NCBI RefSeq assembly: GCF_002999335.1
Contig: NW_020312091.1
Location: 1-64,000 of the forward strand
Source of the DNA: Cyclospora cayetanensis
Lineage: Eukaryota; Apicomplexa; Conoidasida; Eucoccidiorida; Eimeriidae
Length of the DNA stretch: 64,000 nucleotides
Direction: 5' to 3'
Shown here: positions 24,209 to 35,279 of the stretch, in pieces
How positions within the stretch are numbered: position 1 is the stretch's first letter
Layout of the letters: each line of letters starts with the position of its first letter
Program-made: the position numbers and the translations under genes
Notes under the pieces: generated by a model
What the model saw: the letters and a program-made list of their open reading frames with translations, nothing else
Told to the model about the DNA's origin: nothing
Databases searched by the model: none

Positions 24209-24268
24209 ATGCCATTGTGTGTCTGGATCTCTACAGCGATTCTTTTAGGCACCCTCCTCGCTGAGGGG
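24209..24268 (+). other. Signal-peptide-like N-terminus of HisRS
   Basis: The first twenty codons give a short N-region and a hydrophobic core (ISTAILLGTLLA), then a small residue and EG, followed by an Arg/Ser-rich stretch. In coccidia this arrangement usually marks secretory entry followed by plastid import. A dual-localised product from a downstream start is also possible. Confidence 0.6.
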
Positions 24269-26935
24269 ACACCAAGGCGAGGTTTTTCTCCAGTATTCAG
24301 ACAAGGGAGCCTGCCATGGGGGGCCTCGTGGGGGCTGTCGACTCTGCCCACGGTAGACGGCTTGCAGCTGCCCATCAAAACAGCAGCTGCGAGCAACGGC
24401 AATGGCAAAAGGGGCGAAAGCAGCGGCAGCAGCAGCGTCCTTGCGCGTTCTTCTCTCCCTAGAACGCGCTCCTTGGCCTTCATTCGTTCTCCCCTCGCTT
24501 GCGCCACCCCTACAACGCGCCGTGGCATTCCGTCAATCCATAGAAGCGACCTCAGAAAGGAGGCCGATGAGGCCGATTCCAACGACGGTTTCTACTCGGC
24601 TATCTCGCCTGCAGTGGGTGCCACTGGCGAGAAAGCCTGCGCTTCTCCCTGGCCAGAGGGGCATGCCCTCCTGCCTCCGGAGCGCGACGAGGCCCCTGTG
24701 GGGTCTGGCGTATCGTCTTTCTTGCCTCCTCGAGGCTTTCGAGATTTTCCGCCTGCAGAATTCGCAACGCATAGATGGCTTTTCTCTCTTTGGCATCAAG
24801 TTGCAGCCGAATTCGGTTTCCAGGAGTACAAAGGGCCCTCCGTGGAGCGCGCTTCCCTGTATGCGCATTTCGTCGAAGTCTCCGCAGGGGCCCGTCAGGG
24901 GGCCCCCTCGGGAGCCGCCGCTGCAGCGTCTCATACACGAGGCCCCACGCCTCTCGCTGACAAGTCGTCTGCAGCTCCTACTGGGGGAACCCACCTGCAA
25001 GCTCCTCCCCACATATACCGACTGCAGGGAAAGCCAGGCAGGGACGACCTCTGCTTGCGTCCAGAGCTCACGCCGTCGCTCTCACGCATGCTGCTGAGGG
25101 AGCAGCAAGGCCGTCCGTCGGGAGCAGCCCGCCGATGGTACTCAGTCGAGAGGGTGTGGAGACACGAGCGACCTGGCTGCGGACGAAGGCGAGAACACTT
25201 CCAGTGGAATTTGGATATAGCGATGATCCCGTCGTTCTTGCCCGCGGCACTGGCAGGCCCCCTTGGCACCGGCAGAGGCGGAGGGGGCTTTCCGTCTGTA
25301 GCGACAAGCGCACGCGCCGCTGGCGTAAAAGTTCAAGAATGCGGTAACCATGGAAGTCAGAAGCAGCAGCCAGTCAGGGGGGCCTGGCTGCAGGATTTCA
25401 GCTCGTTTGCCGTTGCAGAGCTCATTGCAGCCGCTGTGCGCCTGTTTCAGAAGCTGGGTCTGACCCCACGAGACGTCAAAATCCGAGTTGGCAGTCGAGG
25501 CCTCCTTGCTGATCTGCTGATGACAGACGACGCGCTCAGCCGAATTACGGGGAATCAGGGGGCGCCTAGAAGCTCTGGAGCGGCTCACCTGCGCCTTCCC
25601 GAGGAGTTCGCGAGAGCCGTAAGAGACAGTCATGTCGTCTTCCAGAAACGCTTGATTTCGGCAATGCAAGTGCTGGACAGGGCCGGTAGGCGAGGCGATG
25701 CAGCCGAGACAGAAGCGGCGCTATCTGGTGCCCTGGGCATAAGCGCTGAAAGCTCTGCACATCTGTTAAAGCGCCTTGTCTCATTCAACGTTCAAGACGA
25801 CGACTTAGCGCAAAAGCTGGCACGCCGCATGCGCCAGATACTGCCCTCTGACTCCAACGCAATCTGCATGGATTCGGGGCCCACGGAGAGCTCGCAGGGG
25901 CCTCTGGAAGCAGTGCAAGAAGTGCCCCCCTCAGTACGTGAGTTACGTCGTTTGTTGCATCTGCTAGATGAAGGGTACCAGATAATGGAGTGGGTAGAGG
26001 TTGATCTGCTGATTGTGCGGGGACTGCACTACTACACGGGCATTGTATTCGAAGCCTTTGACACAGCAAACGCCTTCAGGGCGGTTTTGGGGGGCGGCAC
26101 CTACGGGGTCTATGGGGGCCCCCTTGCAGATCCCAAGCTAAGAATAGGGGCGTCTTCTGTAGGAAGCCTAAGCCCTCAAGAGGCGAAGGCAGAAGCAAGT
26201 TGCGTGGGTAATGCAAGGAAGCAAACGGTAGGGAGCATCACTGGAGTGGGTTTGGGTATGGGAGACTGCGTGCTCTTGGAGCTGCTAAAGAGTAAAGGCC
26301 TTGTCAGAACTAGCAGACCGACTGTTGACATCGTCGTAGCCCTCCGCCAGGAAATTCCCGCGCGGAGGCTTATTCGAGCTGCATCTAGATCGGAAGCAGG
26401 GGCGAAGTGTGGCATTGCTGGAAGTCCAGCTGTCGAGGGAGATCGATCTCCCACCGCTACGAGCCTACCGTCAGCGGGGGCCCCTTGTGCGCTGGCAACA
26501 CAAGCGCAGGCATTGTGCTGCAAACTAAGGGGCCTGGGGTTCAGCGTGGAGCTGATGCTGCCACTCCAGCGGCCCGACCAAGCCTCAATAAGACACGCCA
26601 AGGCCATGAATGCCAAAGCAATAGTATTTGTATCGGCAGCAGACGCTTCACGCTGTCGGCATGCTTGCGAAGATTCTGCTGCGGAGCAGGTGCCGTCCAC
26701 GCCATTCGAAGACGAAAGCGTAGAGACGGTGGACGAAGTAGAATTCGATGTTGTCCTCCTCGCCACCAGTGGCGATTCCAGCTCGGCGCATCACCAGGTC
26801 TGCCAGCGAAAGCTCCAAGCTCCCGCCGCACCCTCAGCTAATCTGAAAAACCCATTTGTTAAATCCAATGAGACACTCCACAGTGTATCATGCGTCGTTT
26901 CCTTGATGGAACGCCTATTGTCGAGGCACCAATAG
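24209..26935 (+). CDS. Histidyl-tRNA synthetase, probably apicoplast-targeted
   Basis: It charges tRNA-His with histidine using ATP. One open frame of 908 codons starts at the ATG of MPLCVWISTAILLGTLLAEG, which reads as a signal peptide. About 150 Ser/Arg-rich residues follow, as expected of a bipartite apicoplast leader (inference). Class II motifs are in order: motif 1 PPRGFRDFPP at about 173; LRPELTPSLSRML near 278; motif 2 RWYSVERVWRHERPG at about 308 with downstream EHFQWNLD; the His-binding motif RGLHYYTGIVFEAF at about 603; and motif 3 GVGLGMGDCVLLELL at about 678. The anticodon-binding domain begins PTVDIVVAL near 703. The protein is about twice the bacterial length because of the leader and low-complexity insertions. 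The usual GGGRYD reads GGGTYGVYGG here. The VFEAFD and GMGDCVLLELL segments resemble plant organellar HisRS as I remember it, which fits a plastid origin; a search should confirm it. Confidence 0.93.
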   Translation: MPLCVWISTAILLGTLLAEGTPRRGFSPVFRQGSLPWGASWGLSTLPTVDGLQLPIKTAAASNGNGKRGESSGSSSVLARSSLPRTRSLAFIRSPLACATPTTRRGIPSIHRSDLRKEADEADSNDGFYSAISPAVGATGEKACASPWPEGHALLPPERDEAPVGSGVSSFLPPRGFRDFPPAEFATHRWLFSLWHQVAAEFGFQEYKGPSVERASLYAHFVEVSAGARQGAPSGAAAAASHTRGPTPLADKSSAAPTGGTHLQAPPHIYRLQGKPGRDDLCLRPELTPSLSRMLLREQQGRPSGAARRWYSVERVWRHERPGCGRRREHFQWNLDIAMIPSFLPAALAGPLGTGRGGGGFPSVATSARAAGVKVQECGNHGSQKQQPVRGAWLQDFSSFAVAELIAAAVRLFQKLGLTPRDVKIRVGSRGLLADLLMTDDALSRITGNQGAPRSSGAAHLRLPEEFARAVRDSHVVFQKRLISAMQVLDRAGRRGDAAETEAALSGALGISAESSAHLLKRLVSFNVQDDDLAQKLARRMRQILPSDSNAICMDSGPTESSQGPLEAVQEVPPSVRELRRLLHLLDEGYQIMEWVEVDLLIVRGLHYYTGIVFEAFDTANAFRAVLGGGTYGVYGGPLADPKLRIGASSVGSLSPQEAKAEASCVGNARKQTVGSITGVGLGMGDCVLLELLKSKGLVRTSRPTVDIVVALRQEIPARRLIRAASRSEAGAKCGIAGSPAVEGDRSPTATSLPSAGAPCALATQAQALCCKLRGLGFSVELMLPLQRPDQASIRHAKAMNAKAIVFVSAADASRCRHACEDSAAEQVPSTPFEDESVETVDEVEFDVVLLATSGDSSSAHHQVCQRKLQAPAAPSANLKNPFVKSNETLHSVSCVVSLMERLLSRHQ

Positions 26936-27744
26936 TGCCATGCTTCGATCGACAGACGAAAGCCAACTTCAAGCCTTTTCCTGTGGCGTCTTGAGTGTCC
27001 CCCGCTGTAAGAATTTGTATCCCTGCCGGTAAATCGAGTTCGCTCCAAGGTCGGGAGGCAGGCCCAGAAAGACCTCATGCCACCATTACAAGACCCTACC
27101 GCTTTTGATGAGGACAATAAAACAGTTCCCAGCAATACCTGCAGCAACGTATAATCCTCCACCGCCAACAGCACCCCTTCCTATGACCAGCACCTACGAA
27201 CCTTAACTAGAATTTCGTAAACTACGCTTCTACGCTAAAGAAGGACAGTCCTACAGTACCCGGTAGATATGCGAATAACGTACAACTCGCACCATTCGCC
27301 GCAGCGAAACGCAAGCACTCGGGCCGCAATCTCGCCAGCTCTCCCATTCAAACCCCGGAGCACAAGTAACCAGCTATCAAAAGAAGTAACACGATGCAAA
27401 TAACTTTAACCTGCGAGGTTTCTAGGACCAACCTAACGGGCACCTAAAATTCCTGGGGCAAGATAATAGTTTCGAAGCGTTGGGCATACAAAAAGGCCAG
27501 CATACTCTGCATTTCCAATTAAGTCACTGTTCTCTGATTAATACTGCAAGCTGGCGAATTGCAAAACCTGGGAACGACTGTCGGCTGGAAAGTCTTAAAG
27601 TATGCAGGGGCCATGACGCACACGCAAAGTATGCAACGTAGTCTGGTCCAGCCCCAACGGTTGGCTTGAGAAGATAGCAAAACATTTTCCTTTACGTAAG
27701 TTGAGACAATGCCCACTGCCAACAGTGGCAGCAGTGCCATCTAG

Positions 27745-27802
27745 TCAGGGAATACAAACTGTTCATGCATCACAGTCCCGAAGGATCAGGTGAAACACGG
27801 AT
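27745..27802 (+). repeat. Perfect 58-bp direct repeat, left copy
   Basis: Identical over 58 bases to 29041-29098 and in the same orientation; the flanking sequence differs on both sides. It contains ACTGTTCATGCATCACAG. The distance between starts is 1296 bases. It has no recognisable coding or structural motif. Confidence 0.95.
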
Positions 27803-29040
27803 CAATTGCTTTCATCCGTTTGCCACCGCACTCCACTTCCCGAACAACGCCCTAAACAAAGAGCGCAAACGTGAAGGTGCCCAAGTAACAAAAATGCAAG
27901 GCAGCGGGGCTTCCCATGCTGCCAGTCCAGGCCACCTCAGTTATCCATATAAACCGGGAAAAAAATCGAAGCCTCTGCTCCTAACTTCCTACCGGCAAGT
28001 AGTCCACTGGATGCAAACGCAAGAGTGCACCGAGCACAATTTGAATCACACTAGCACCATATCTGCTAAAACTGGCATCTCGCCAGTACCATACATTCAC
28101 TGGTAGTTTCGGAATGTATACATTCCTTCCTATCTGTAATGCCTCGAACGAACGACAAGCAGTATGAATGACGATAAAGTTGACACGCTGCCAGCTCCTC
28201 CACACAGCGGTCACATCCCCTACAAATTTTATACATAAAAAGCAATCCGACTCTATTCCCACTGCAAATGAACGTGTCAGCCTCTAGTTATCGGCGAAAC
28301 CGTCTGCCGATGCAACCAACACATTCCACTGCTCAAATGACAGTGCACCCTCAAATGTAAAGCTACTTCGCGACTAGTCATGGAAGGATGGCAGTATTAA
28401 ACGCATTATTCACCAGGAGCATCGAGCAAAATACGATGGATCAATCAGCACATGCTTGCTTGCATGTAAATTGCAGAGCACGAAGGGCATAGATATCAAC
28501 AGCATGACACCAAGAGCCTCCAGCGCCGTCAGTTCAGGTCTCCAATGTTCTCCTCAGTAAAGTCAGAAGAACGACAGTTTGGCAGATCATCAGCAAAACG
28601 CGATAGGCAACAAATCTCCCTCCACGCTCTATGCTCCGCATTATGGCTCGTCCTCCAAATGCCATTCGATAAAAAGTACTGGCGAGGTAGCGCTATCCCC
28701 ATTTCCGCCACTTTGATAGGCCATCGGACACAAACAACATGCCTGCACCGGCAAAAGAACGCCCGTCATACCGAGCCATAGTGACAACCAAGAACACATG
28801 TACATGCTCGCATTCAAAGAACAAACAGCACACAACTCATAATGGAGGATACAGTGTCAGCGCGCTGTCAGCCCTCTTGCATCACCAATTAACGATATCA
28901 TGAAGAGGTTCCTATGCGGCCAGCCGAATGGCTACGTCTTCGCTGCTAATGGCAGAGGCAGCCTCTGATGATGCGCGAGGCAGTCTCTGTGGCAATCCAC
29001 AGCGTCGCATACAAAGAGAAACAATATAGGTGGCAGTCGA

Positions 29041-29098
29041 TCAGGGAATACAAACTGTTCATGCATCACAGTCCCGAAGGATCAGGTGAAACACGGAT
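29041..29098 (+). repeat. Perfect 58-bp direct repeat, right copy
   Basis: Second copy of the repeat at 27745-27802, without a mismatch. The surrounding DNA is otherwise unique within the window, so this is a recent short duplication or an insertion footprint, or the pair marks a larger dispersed family. Confidence 0.95.
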
Positions 29099-29813
29099 GC
29101 TTTTTTCATCACGCAGCCTGCCACTAACTGAAAGACCAAGCAGAAGCAAATAATCCCACATAGGATACTGTATCCACACAAACAAACCCACCTCCCCATT
29201 GGTGGCTCAGATCCCTAGCTTTCTGTGGAAGTGTAGAAAAGCAAACAAACCAGATAGGAAAATTCTCGCTGACGCCCGCAGAGATGGCATACTCATATTC
29301 ACACATAAAAAGGTACGAATGGGAACACACAGCAGCAACCGAAGGCATAGGGTCGACGACCGGTGTTCGTAAAGAGACATCTATAGAAATAGTAGCATTA
29401 TTAGCCTGGATCGCAGAAAGGAGCACACGTCCTTTCACTATCAGGTAAGCATCATGCTCGGCAATTTCTCTCCACACTGCTCATCCCTGCTTAGATATTC
29501 TGCGTAACGTACTACCGCGCCCATTCCCCCCGCTTCCTGACTAGGGCTCGGCCAGTGTTGTTAAAATGCCAGCCGGAAGACACTGATAGAGAACAACCTC
29601 TGAACAAGCAGCTTATTCCAGCTCAACCCTAAACCAAAAACTGGTAATGGGTCTGCCCGGGACAAAATGTTTGCAAGGATCTTTTTGCTGTTGTTTCCTG
29701 GACGAGGCTTGCGCCCAAAGCCTGCCTTTACCCCATCTCTCGAAAAGACTGGCGTTCGCAGAGGGAGCACATGCAGAGAGGCGCGTCCCTGCAGACAGCC
29801 CTCGGAAAGTGTA

Positions 29814-32386
29814 TTAGGCTATTTGTAGGCCTGCTTTCTTTCTCAACTCAGCATCAATAATCTTCTGCTTCTTCTCCTGGGCATGACGCGACTTAATGCC
29901 GAGCTGACCGCCACCCCAACGCCGCCTGAGTTCCGTATTGTCGTTAAACATCAAGCGGTAATTCTTGCATTGAGCTTCCAACTCCGCTTGATCCTGAGAA
30001 TGAGAGAGAGCAAGATGGGCGAGGAAAAATGAACAGAGCTCACCAAGAGGCTTCAGCGTACAACCGCGTACAATAAAGGGAAAAAAAGAAAAACAAATAA
30101 ACGTGGCTCCTAGAATTTCAGAGAACTTTGAAGACATGATTTTCAACGATGCGCAGTCGCACCTCGTCATAGAAAAATATCATCAGTGGGGCCATTAGAC
30201 ATCCAAAACGAAAATTCGGCACTATGCTGGAGTAGGACAACCAATGATATAAGTGTGGCAAGGCGAACGAGAAGGGGTACACGGCACACACTGAATTTGT
30301 CAGACGAAGACTATTATGGTGCGTCATCGCCGAAGTAGCCCTCGCTAGTCAACAAGTAGAGTCTCAACCTTTCTCGCTGGCGTAGAATGCATGGCAGTAA
30401 CAGTCAAGGACCTCCCGTTCACGAGGCAGAATATCGCTTGACAGATAGCCATCACGTATACACGGAAAAATGACAAAGTATGAAGGGGTCATGGCAGGGG
30501 GTACAGAAGGAAGGCGGCCGCCGTCAGTTGAAGACGATTAGAATTCGTGAACCTCAGTGCGACAAGTCGCTGGTTAACGAGTTGCTCTCATCACTCAGCG
30601 GCGCCATCAGAGCAAGCAAACAAGCTTTGCCCTTCGTCGAAAACAGGTGAACTGACTTCGCCCCCTTCAGGCAGAAGCGGTGAACACGGCGGCACAGTTC
30701 AAAGCAAACAGTGAGCAAATAAAAAGCAGATCATGAAATTCCCCGTACCTCTTTCCGAACCGAGTCGATTGCAACAACAGCGCATGCCTTCTTGTGCACA
30801 AGCTGTCCAAGCCTTGACTTTCCCTTAACAATGCAATATGGCACATCTTTTTTCCTGCACAGGGCGGGAAGCCAGCAGACGAGGTCGATGGGGGTCACGT
30901 CATGGGCAATAACCACTAACTTCGCCTTCTTTATCTCAATCAGATCCGTCACATGATTCAGGCCAAACTTCAGCATCACCGGCTTCTTGCTTGTGGCCTG
31001 GCTGCCCCCACACTGCTTCTCCCCCTCCGCTATCAATCGTGCCTTCTTTTCACACCGCGTCTCGGGCTTGTACTTGGCCAAAAGTCGTAGCAACTGGCGG
31101 GTCTGCCGAAGTATCACCCCCAAAAGAGCAGCAAACAGCGCATTAATGTACCACGCAGACAGACAACTAGGGGTAAGGCAGAAGCACCCGATACCGGTAA
31201 TAAAAATCCATAGCCTCGCATTGGGCTCAACGAATAAGCTGTTCGGCACCGCGATACTTTTCCATACTCGCCACATGCGGAATCGTCCACAAACTGCTGT
31301 TTTGCTCTCCCTCACCTGATTCTTGTCAAGGGTGCTGGTGAACTGGTTGATCGCAGGAGGCACCTTGAGTCTTTGCATCAGCACTCGCCTTTGCCGCTGC
31401 AGCAGGATGTATTTGGGCCATTTTACGAACCTGAGGAAATCACGTACAAGCACCCTCAACATGGAGAACTAGAACGCACAGTGCACCCAGACCTTTGAAT
31501 TTGCTACAAGGACCAGCAACTGGACACTGGATGTACACCAAGCCGTACTCCCCTTTTAAATATGCATTTCTACACTCTGTCATAGCTGTAAGATCGAAAA
31601 AAAGGCATGGAAAAGCCGTACCTGGTAAGCTCGCGGCGGGGCTGAATACAGCAACCAATACGGAAGTTACGGGGCGTCTTCTGGAAAATGAGGGACTTTG
31701 TTGCCTTCTTCACAGTCTTTCCAGCTGGATTGGCAGGGAGCTTCTTCTTAGAAGCCCCTCCAGCAGGCTTGTTAGCGGCCGGCGCCTATATACACAAACA
31801 AAACAGCAGGAAATTGCAGTGTCGTGGGTTGCCTGTGCTGGGGAGCTGAGCAACCACAGGCTGCACGCTACAAGAGAATGTTCAGAAACCGCCCCGCCGG
31901 ACGCCCCGCGGAAGGAACAAGGTGACACAAATCGAAGTATCCATAGACTTGCGGGTGGGCGGGTAGCCAAAACAATGCCAATAACCAACAAAGAGATGGG
32001 GTACCACAGCCCACTGCCATGGCTATAGCACCAGCCTGGCCACACATAAGCACTTAGTAGCCCCTAAATACATTTCAGGAAATGAGGGTAAGCCATGAAC
32101 AAATATACTTCAAAGCTGATAGAGACAAGGTATTCAGCAGGAAACAAGCAAGAGATTTTTGCAAAAAGCTGCCTGGCACCCCGAAGCACAACGCAACGGC
32201 CACTCCTAGGCCGCACGTGCGACTAATCCTGCCACATCTTTCGAAGGCAATCACAAATGAAGACAAAAAACTAGAACGACGAGCTCGTACAGAAAAAGCC
32301 GCTGGAATACGTCCAACAATACCCGAGCCAGGAAAAATGAATTGTGGGGTGGGCGTGGGCAAGAAGCCACAAGCAAAACCCACCAT
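29814..32386 (-). CDS. 60S ribosomal protein eL8 (L7a)
   Basis: A large-subunit ribosomal protein with an L7Ae-type RNA-binding core. Minus-strand exons: an ATG-only coding piece at 32386-32384 (inferred), 31785-31622, 31430-31316, 31102-30749 and 29993-29814, totalling 271 residues (about 266 in animals). Family landmarks are in order: a basic N-terminus, then TPRNFRIG and [17 protein letters not shown] spanning intron 2. Next come [11 protein letters not shown] and [13 protein letters not shown], then the L7Ae core [18 protein letters not shown] and [20 protein letters not shown]. The C-terminal [15 protein letters not shown] follows. AG|G at intron 2 and phase-0 joins at introns 3 and 4 restore conserved residues. 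Placing the start codon alone in exon 1, separated by a 598-base intron, is inferred from AAAATG|GTGGGT and phase; this is common for ribosomal protein genes. The remaining joins are secure. Confidence 0.95.
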
Positions 32387-33340
32387 TTTGCCTGCGTTTT
32401 GAGCAGCTGCCAGGAAGAAAGGAAACAAGAGGATTAGTTCCTGTGGCAACTTCTGGCCAACCCTCGAACAATTTTACCATGCAGGAGGAAACCTCGTGCT
32501 CCTCCCGCCGGCCGTAGCGGCAGCCGCATCCACCGGCCCCTCGCGCATGCAGCCACTCCCCACAGAATTCGATCCTAATTATGCTCCAAAAAGGGCAAAA
32601 TACTTCATTTGGCCCAAGCTACATCAGCGTCAAGATTAGGATGGATTAGTGGTGAAGAGTAACAGAGGTGGAAGTGCCCCTCTTTTCCGATAGTACGCAG
32701 TCACAATCTAGTGGGGTAGCCCCAACTCGTAGGGTCTCCATAAAGAAATCTGAAGCTAAGACGCGAACCAAATATAGGCAGGGACGCTGAAATATCTTTT
32801 TATCCAAAGAACCGCATTCCCACCTTAGTGCTCACACAAAAGGGTCCCGGTCCTAACTCGGGCAGTGTTGAATACATCTGCGTATGATGCAATGTGCAAC
32901 TACAGAGGGGTGCTCAGACTGCGTGAAGAAAATATCTATGCTCACCGTATCTATCTCTCTTCAGCTTTATCGGAACACTGAGAGGCGTGGGCAGTTGAAG
33001 GCGGGAGTTCTATTTGAGGGACACTCAGTAACCTGTTACCTAGGTTGTACTAAGTTTGGAGCTCAGTGTTACCCCTATGAACAGCTTCGATGTAGCGTTC
33101 TGTGATGCTTCGATGCTTTTGTCCGCTTATTCACTGATTATGGGTGCGGTGGAAAATCAGGTTTCCCTGAAGCAGCTGTTTGGTTTCAATCCGGTTATTT
33201 AATGGTCATAAAGCTTGATTTGCTTGAAAGTTCGTAAGGGGGGAGAGTGGCCATCTGACGGTATGGTACGTGGTGACAAAACGCCTCTGGGGGCGGCAGA
33301 AGCCGACTTGCCAGTGGGGTGAGCGTACATCCTCCAGAGC
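32387..33340. other. Intergenic between eL8 and retroelement A
   Basis: It includes the eL8 promoter side, where no defined element is seen, and the third copy of the dispersed repeat at 32895-33105. No coding sequence is supported. Confidence 0.5.
32895..33105 (+). repeat. Dispersed degenerate repeat, copy 3
   Basis: It shares CTACAG..GTGCTC-GA-TGC and CTTCGATGTAGCGT blocks with 22575-22770. It ends about 240 bases before the gag remnant of element A and may therefore be part of its 5' LTR or leader (inference). Copies at 7.3 and 22.6 kb would then be solo fragments. Confidence 0.4.
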
Positions 33341-34081
33341 TGGTAAGAAGACATAATTTGTCAGCCAAAAAATGTTTCTGGATGCGTCGATGAGGTTATG
33401 CCAATCAACCACAGCAGTATGAAAGCCGTATGCTGGAGCGATGGAAGTTTGCAAAAGAGGGAAAACTTATGGTATGGAAGGAATTTGAAAGCAACCACCC
33501 TGTTACTAGCTAAAAAGGAAAACCCAATTCGCGATATAGACCCTATGAATGTCGGCGCTGTAAGAATCAGCCCTAGCCTGCAGCCTGAAGTGGACGAGGA
33601 AAGAAAAATGAGGACAACCCGCGCTCCTATGAAGCCCGTAACACCCCCCAAAAAAGGCGCCTGCTTTTATTGTGGGATATTAGGTCGTATAATCCGGAAC
33701 TGCGAGTGCATGCAAAAAAGCCAAGAGGTTCTACAACGGTGCTGGGCCTAGGGAAAGCACGCTGCTTGGCAAGCAAAGGAGGTGCATCAGGGAGGCGTGA
33801 AGCCGCTCACGCAGAGTGCCGCGCAGTTAAGGGGACAACAGAGGATCGAGCTGCTGTTGGAGGCCAACCACGAGTCGATTTTATGCTTACATGAGCTAAC
33901 ATTAACGAATGGAATTTGGCAACATTTCTTGACCCTGGATATGAAGTGGACTTGCTATTCAAGGAGACAGCGCAGAACGGCAGTCTGCCAGGCGACACGT
34001 TTCAACGCAGTCCTCAAGCCTTACGATTGCTGGAAGGCAACAGAACGCGATGATTGGGAAGGCTGCTGCAAATTCTACTAA
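33341..34081 (+). pseudogene. gag remnant with mutated CCHC knuckle (copy A)
   Basis: Gag would package element RNA. The segment 33398-33750 reads DPMNVGAVRISPSLQPEV and then CFYCGILGRIIRNC, a C-x2-C-x4-R-x4-C zinc knuckle in which the usual His is Arg (one transition). The next frame contains EANHESILCLHELTL and ends LDMKWTCY. It aligns with the copy D gag remnant (PMDVEAAPTGSSLK and HHVSILCLCKSTL...LDKKW). The start region (33341-33410) aligns at DNA level with 57525-57600 of copy C. Stops and a frame change after the knuckle make it inactive. Confidence 0.75.
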
Positions 34082-34439
34082 AAGTCATATAACCATGGGT
34101 ACTGACTTCTGTGTTGGACCCCTGGGCCACCATGCAATCGTAGGTGTCCCATCAGAGGCGTATGGTAGATGCGTATGCTGTGACAGTTCCACGCTGTGAA
34201 GTTTAGTGTGCCAGAAAATGCTAGGAGAAAACAACGCGGCCTCCTTGAACACTTTGACTGTATTTATGGCGAGTGGAATGGAGTCAATACCTCAACAATG
34301 TGAGGCCGCGTCTTTTTGCGGGCGGCTCGCAGCCCAGTAGGGGAAGACGGTTCTAAGCATGCATTCCGTCTTAGCTACTCTGCAAGTGATTCCTTACTAG
34401 GGAACGCAGCTGCGTTCAAGCTAAAGGAAAGGCGAGAAT

Positions 34440-34910
34440 GGCCAAATATGAAGGAGGAACTAGCGGATGTGCTAAATAATGGCCAGCTGCTAGCAGGCTG
34501 GCAGCCTGCTGGCCGTCCAGTCCGCTGTATTGAGTTCAGCTTTGAATAAACCGTAGGCTGTGTTCCGCGGTACCGAAAGCCCTCACAGCATGTAGGTAAT
34601 ACTCAGCAGTAGCTGGATAAGCTCTTGAACGATGGCTAAGTGCCTGAACAGACGGGTGCTGACTGCCATTACCCCATGTGATGCAGAAATAGGACGGAAG
34701 GTGGCGCATATGCGTTGACTTGGAGACGCGAAAAAAAGATCACCCTGCAGCAAAAGCTTTTCTGTTTCACATGGTAGCGAATTACTCGAAGAATACATGG
34801 ATTAACAGTCTAGTCGACCTTTGACTTCACAGACGCTTTATTACGAGTCCCTTTCCAACCGAACGACACCCAGAAATGGCTCTCCACACTCGTAACCGCA
34901 AAAACTGAAG
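34440..34910 (+). pseudogene. Reverse transcriptase N-terminal remnant (copy A)
   Basis: It reads NNGQLLAGWQPAGRPVRCIE, then after a frame loss fragments around LDKLLNDG and FQPNDTQKWLSTLVTAKTEA. Copy D shows the same order: NEQLPSGWPAAGHPAKRIE, then an RT fingers region. In Ty3/gypsy elements these correspond to the segment just before RT, the RT start and the palm beginning. Multiple stops are present. No catalytic YxDD box was found in this copy. Confidence 0.6.
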
Positions 34911-35279
34911 CTTAAATGTAAGCCAATTAAGCTTGCTAGTACATTAACTGAACTGCAAAAGCAAGCTAGTCGGAATTTTTGTAACGCTCTCAAGGAGGGA
35001 TGGATTATCCTACCTGGACGATGTCTTACTGTTCATTCGACACAGTTAAGAACCCCTGAAGCACCTATGCAGGCTAGGGAACAAGCACATGCATGTGAAG
35101 GCACTTAGTTGTTTGGTTTTGTGTGATTGTGTTCTTGGGAAAACGTGTTTTGGCTGCAGGAATTGAGCCCGATCCATGAAAAATGAAGCGAGATGCCACA
35201 TTTTCCTTTACGCACCCGCAGCCACGTTGCAGCATTATGTGCGTTTGAATCTTATCGCCAGTGTTTGGCTGCTAAATTT

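Larger units (their letters stand above)
26936..29813. other. Intergenic stretch with a 58-base direct repeat
   Basis: No gene is supported over nearly 2.9 kb. The only clear structure is a perfect 58-base direct repeat (27745-27802 and 29041-29098). The frames present are short and motif-free. The right end is the 3' flank of the eL8 gene. Confidence 0.55.

Noticed and set aside
23836..24264. 142-codon plus-strand frame overlapping the HisRS start
   Set aside because: It begins at GTG rather than ATG, overlaps the HisRS leader in another frame and shows no motif.
24533..26831. Several minus-strand frames of 70-200 codons
   Set aside because: They lie opposite the HisRS gene and have no independent support.
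27745..29098. CRISPR-like or attachment-site interpretation of the 58-base repeat
   Set aside because: Only two copies 1.3 kb apart in a eukaryotic intron-bearing genome; there is no array periodicity and no integrase nearby.
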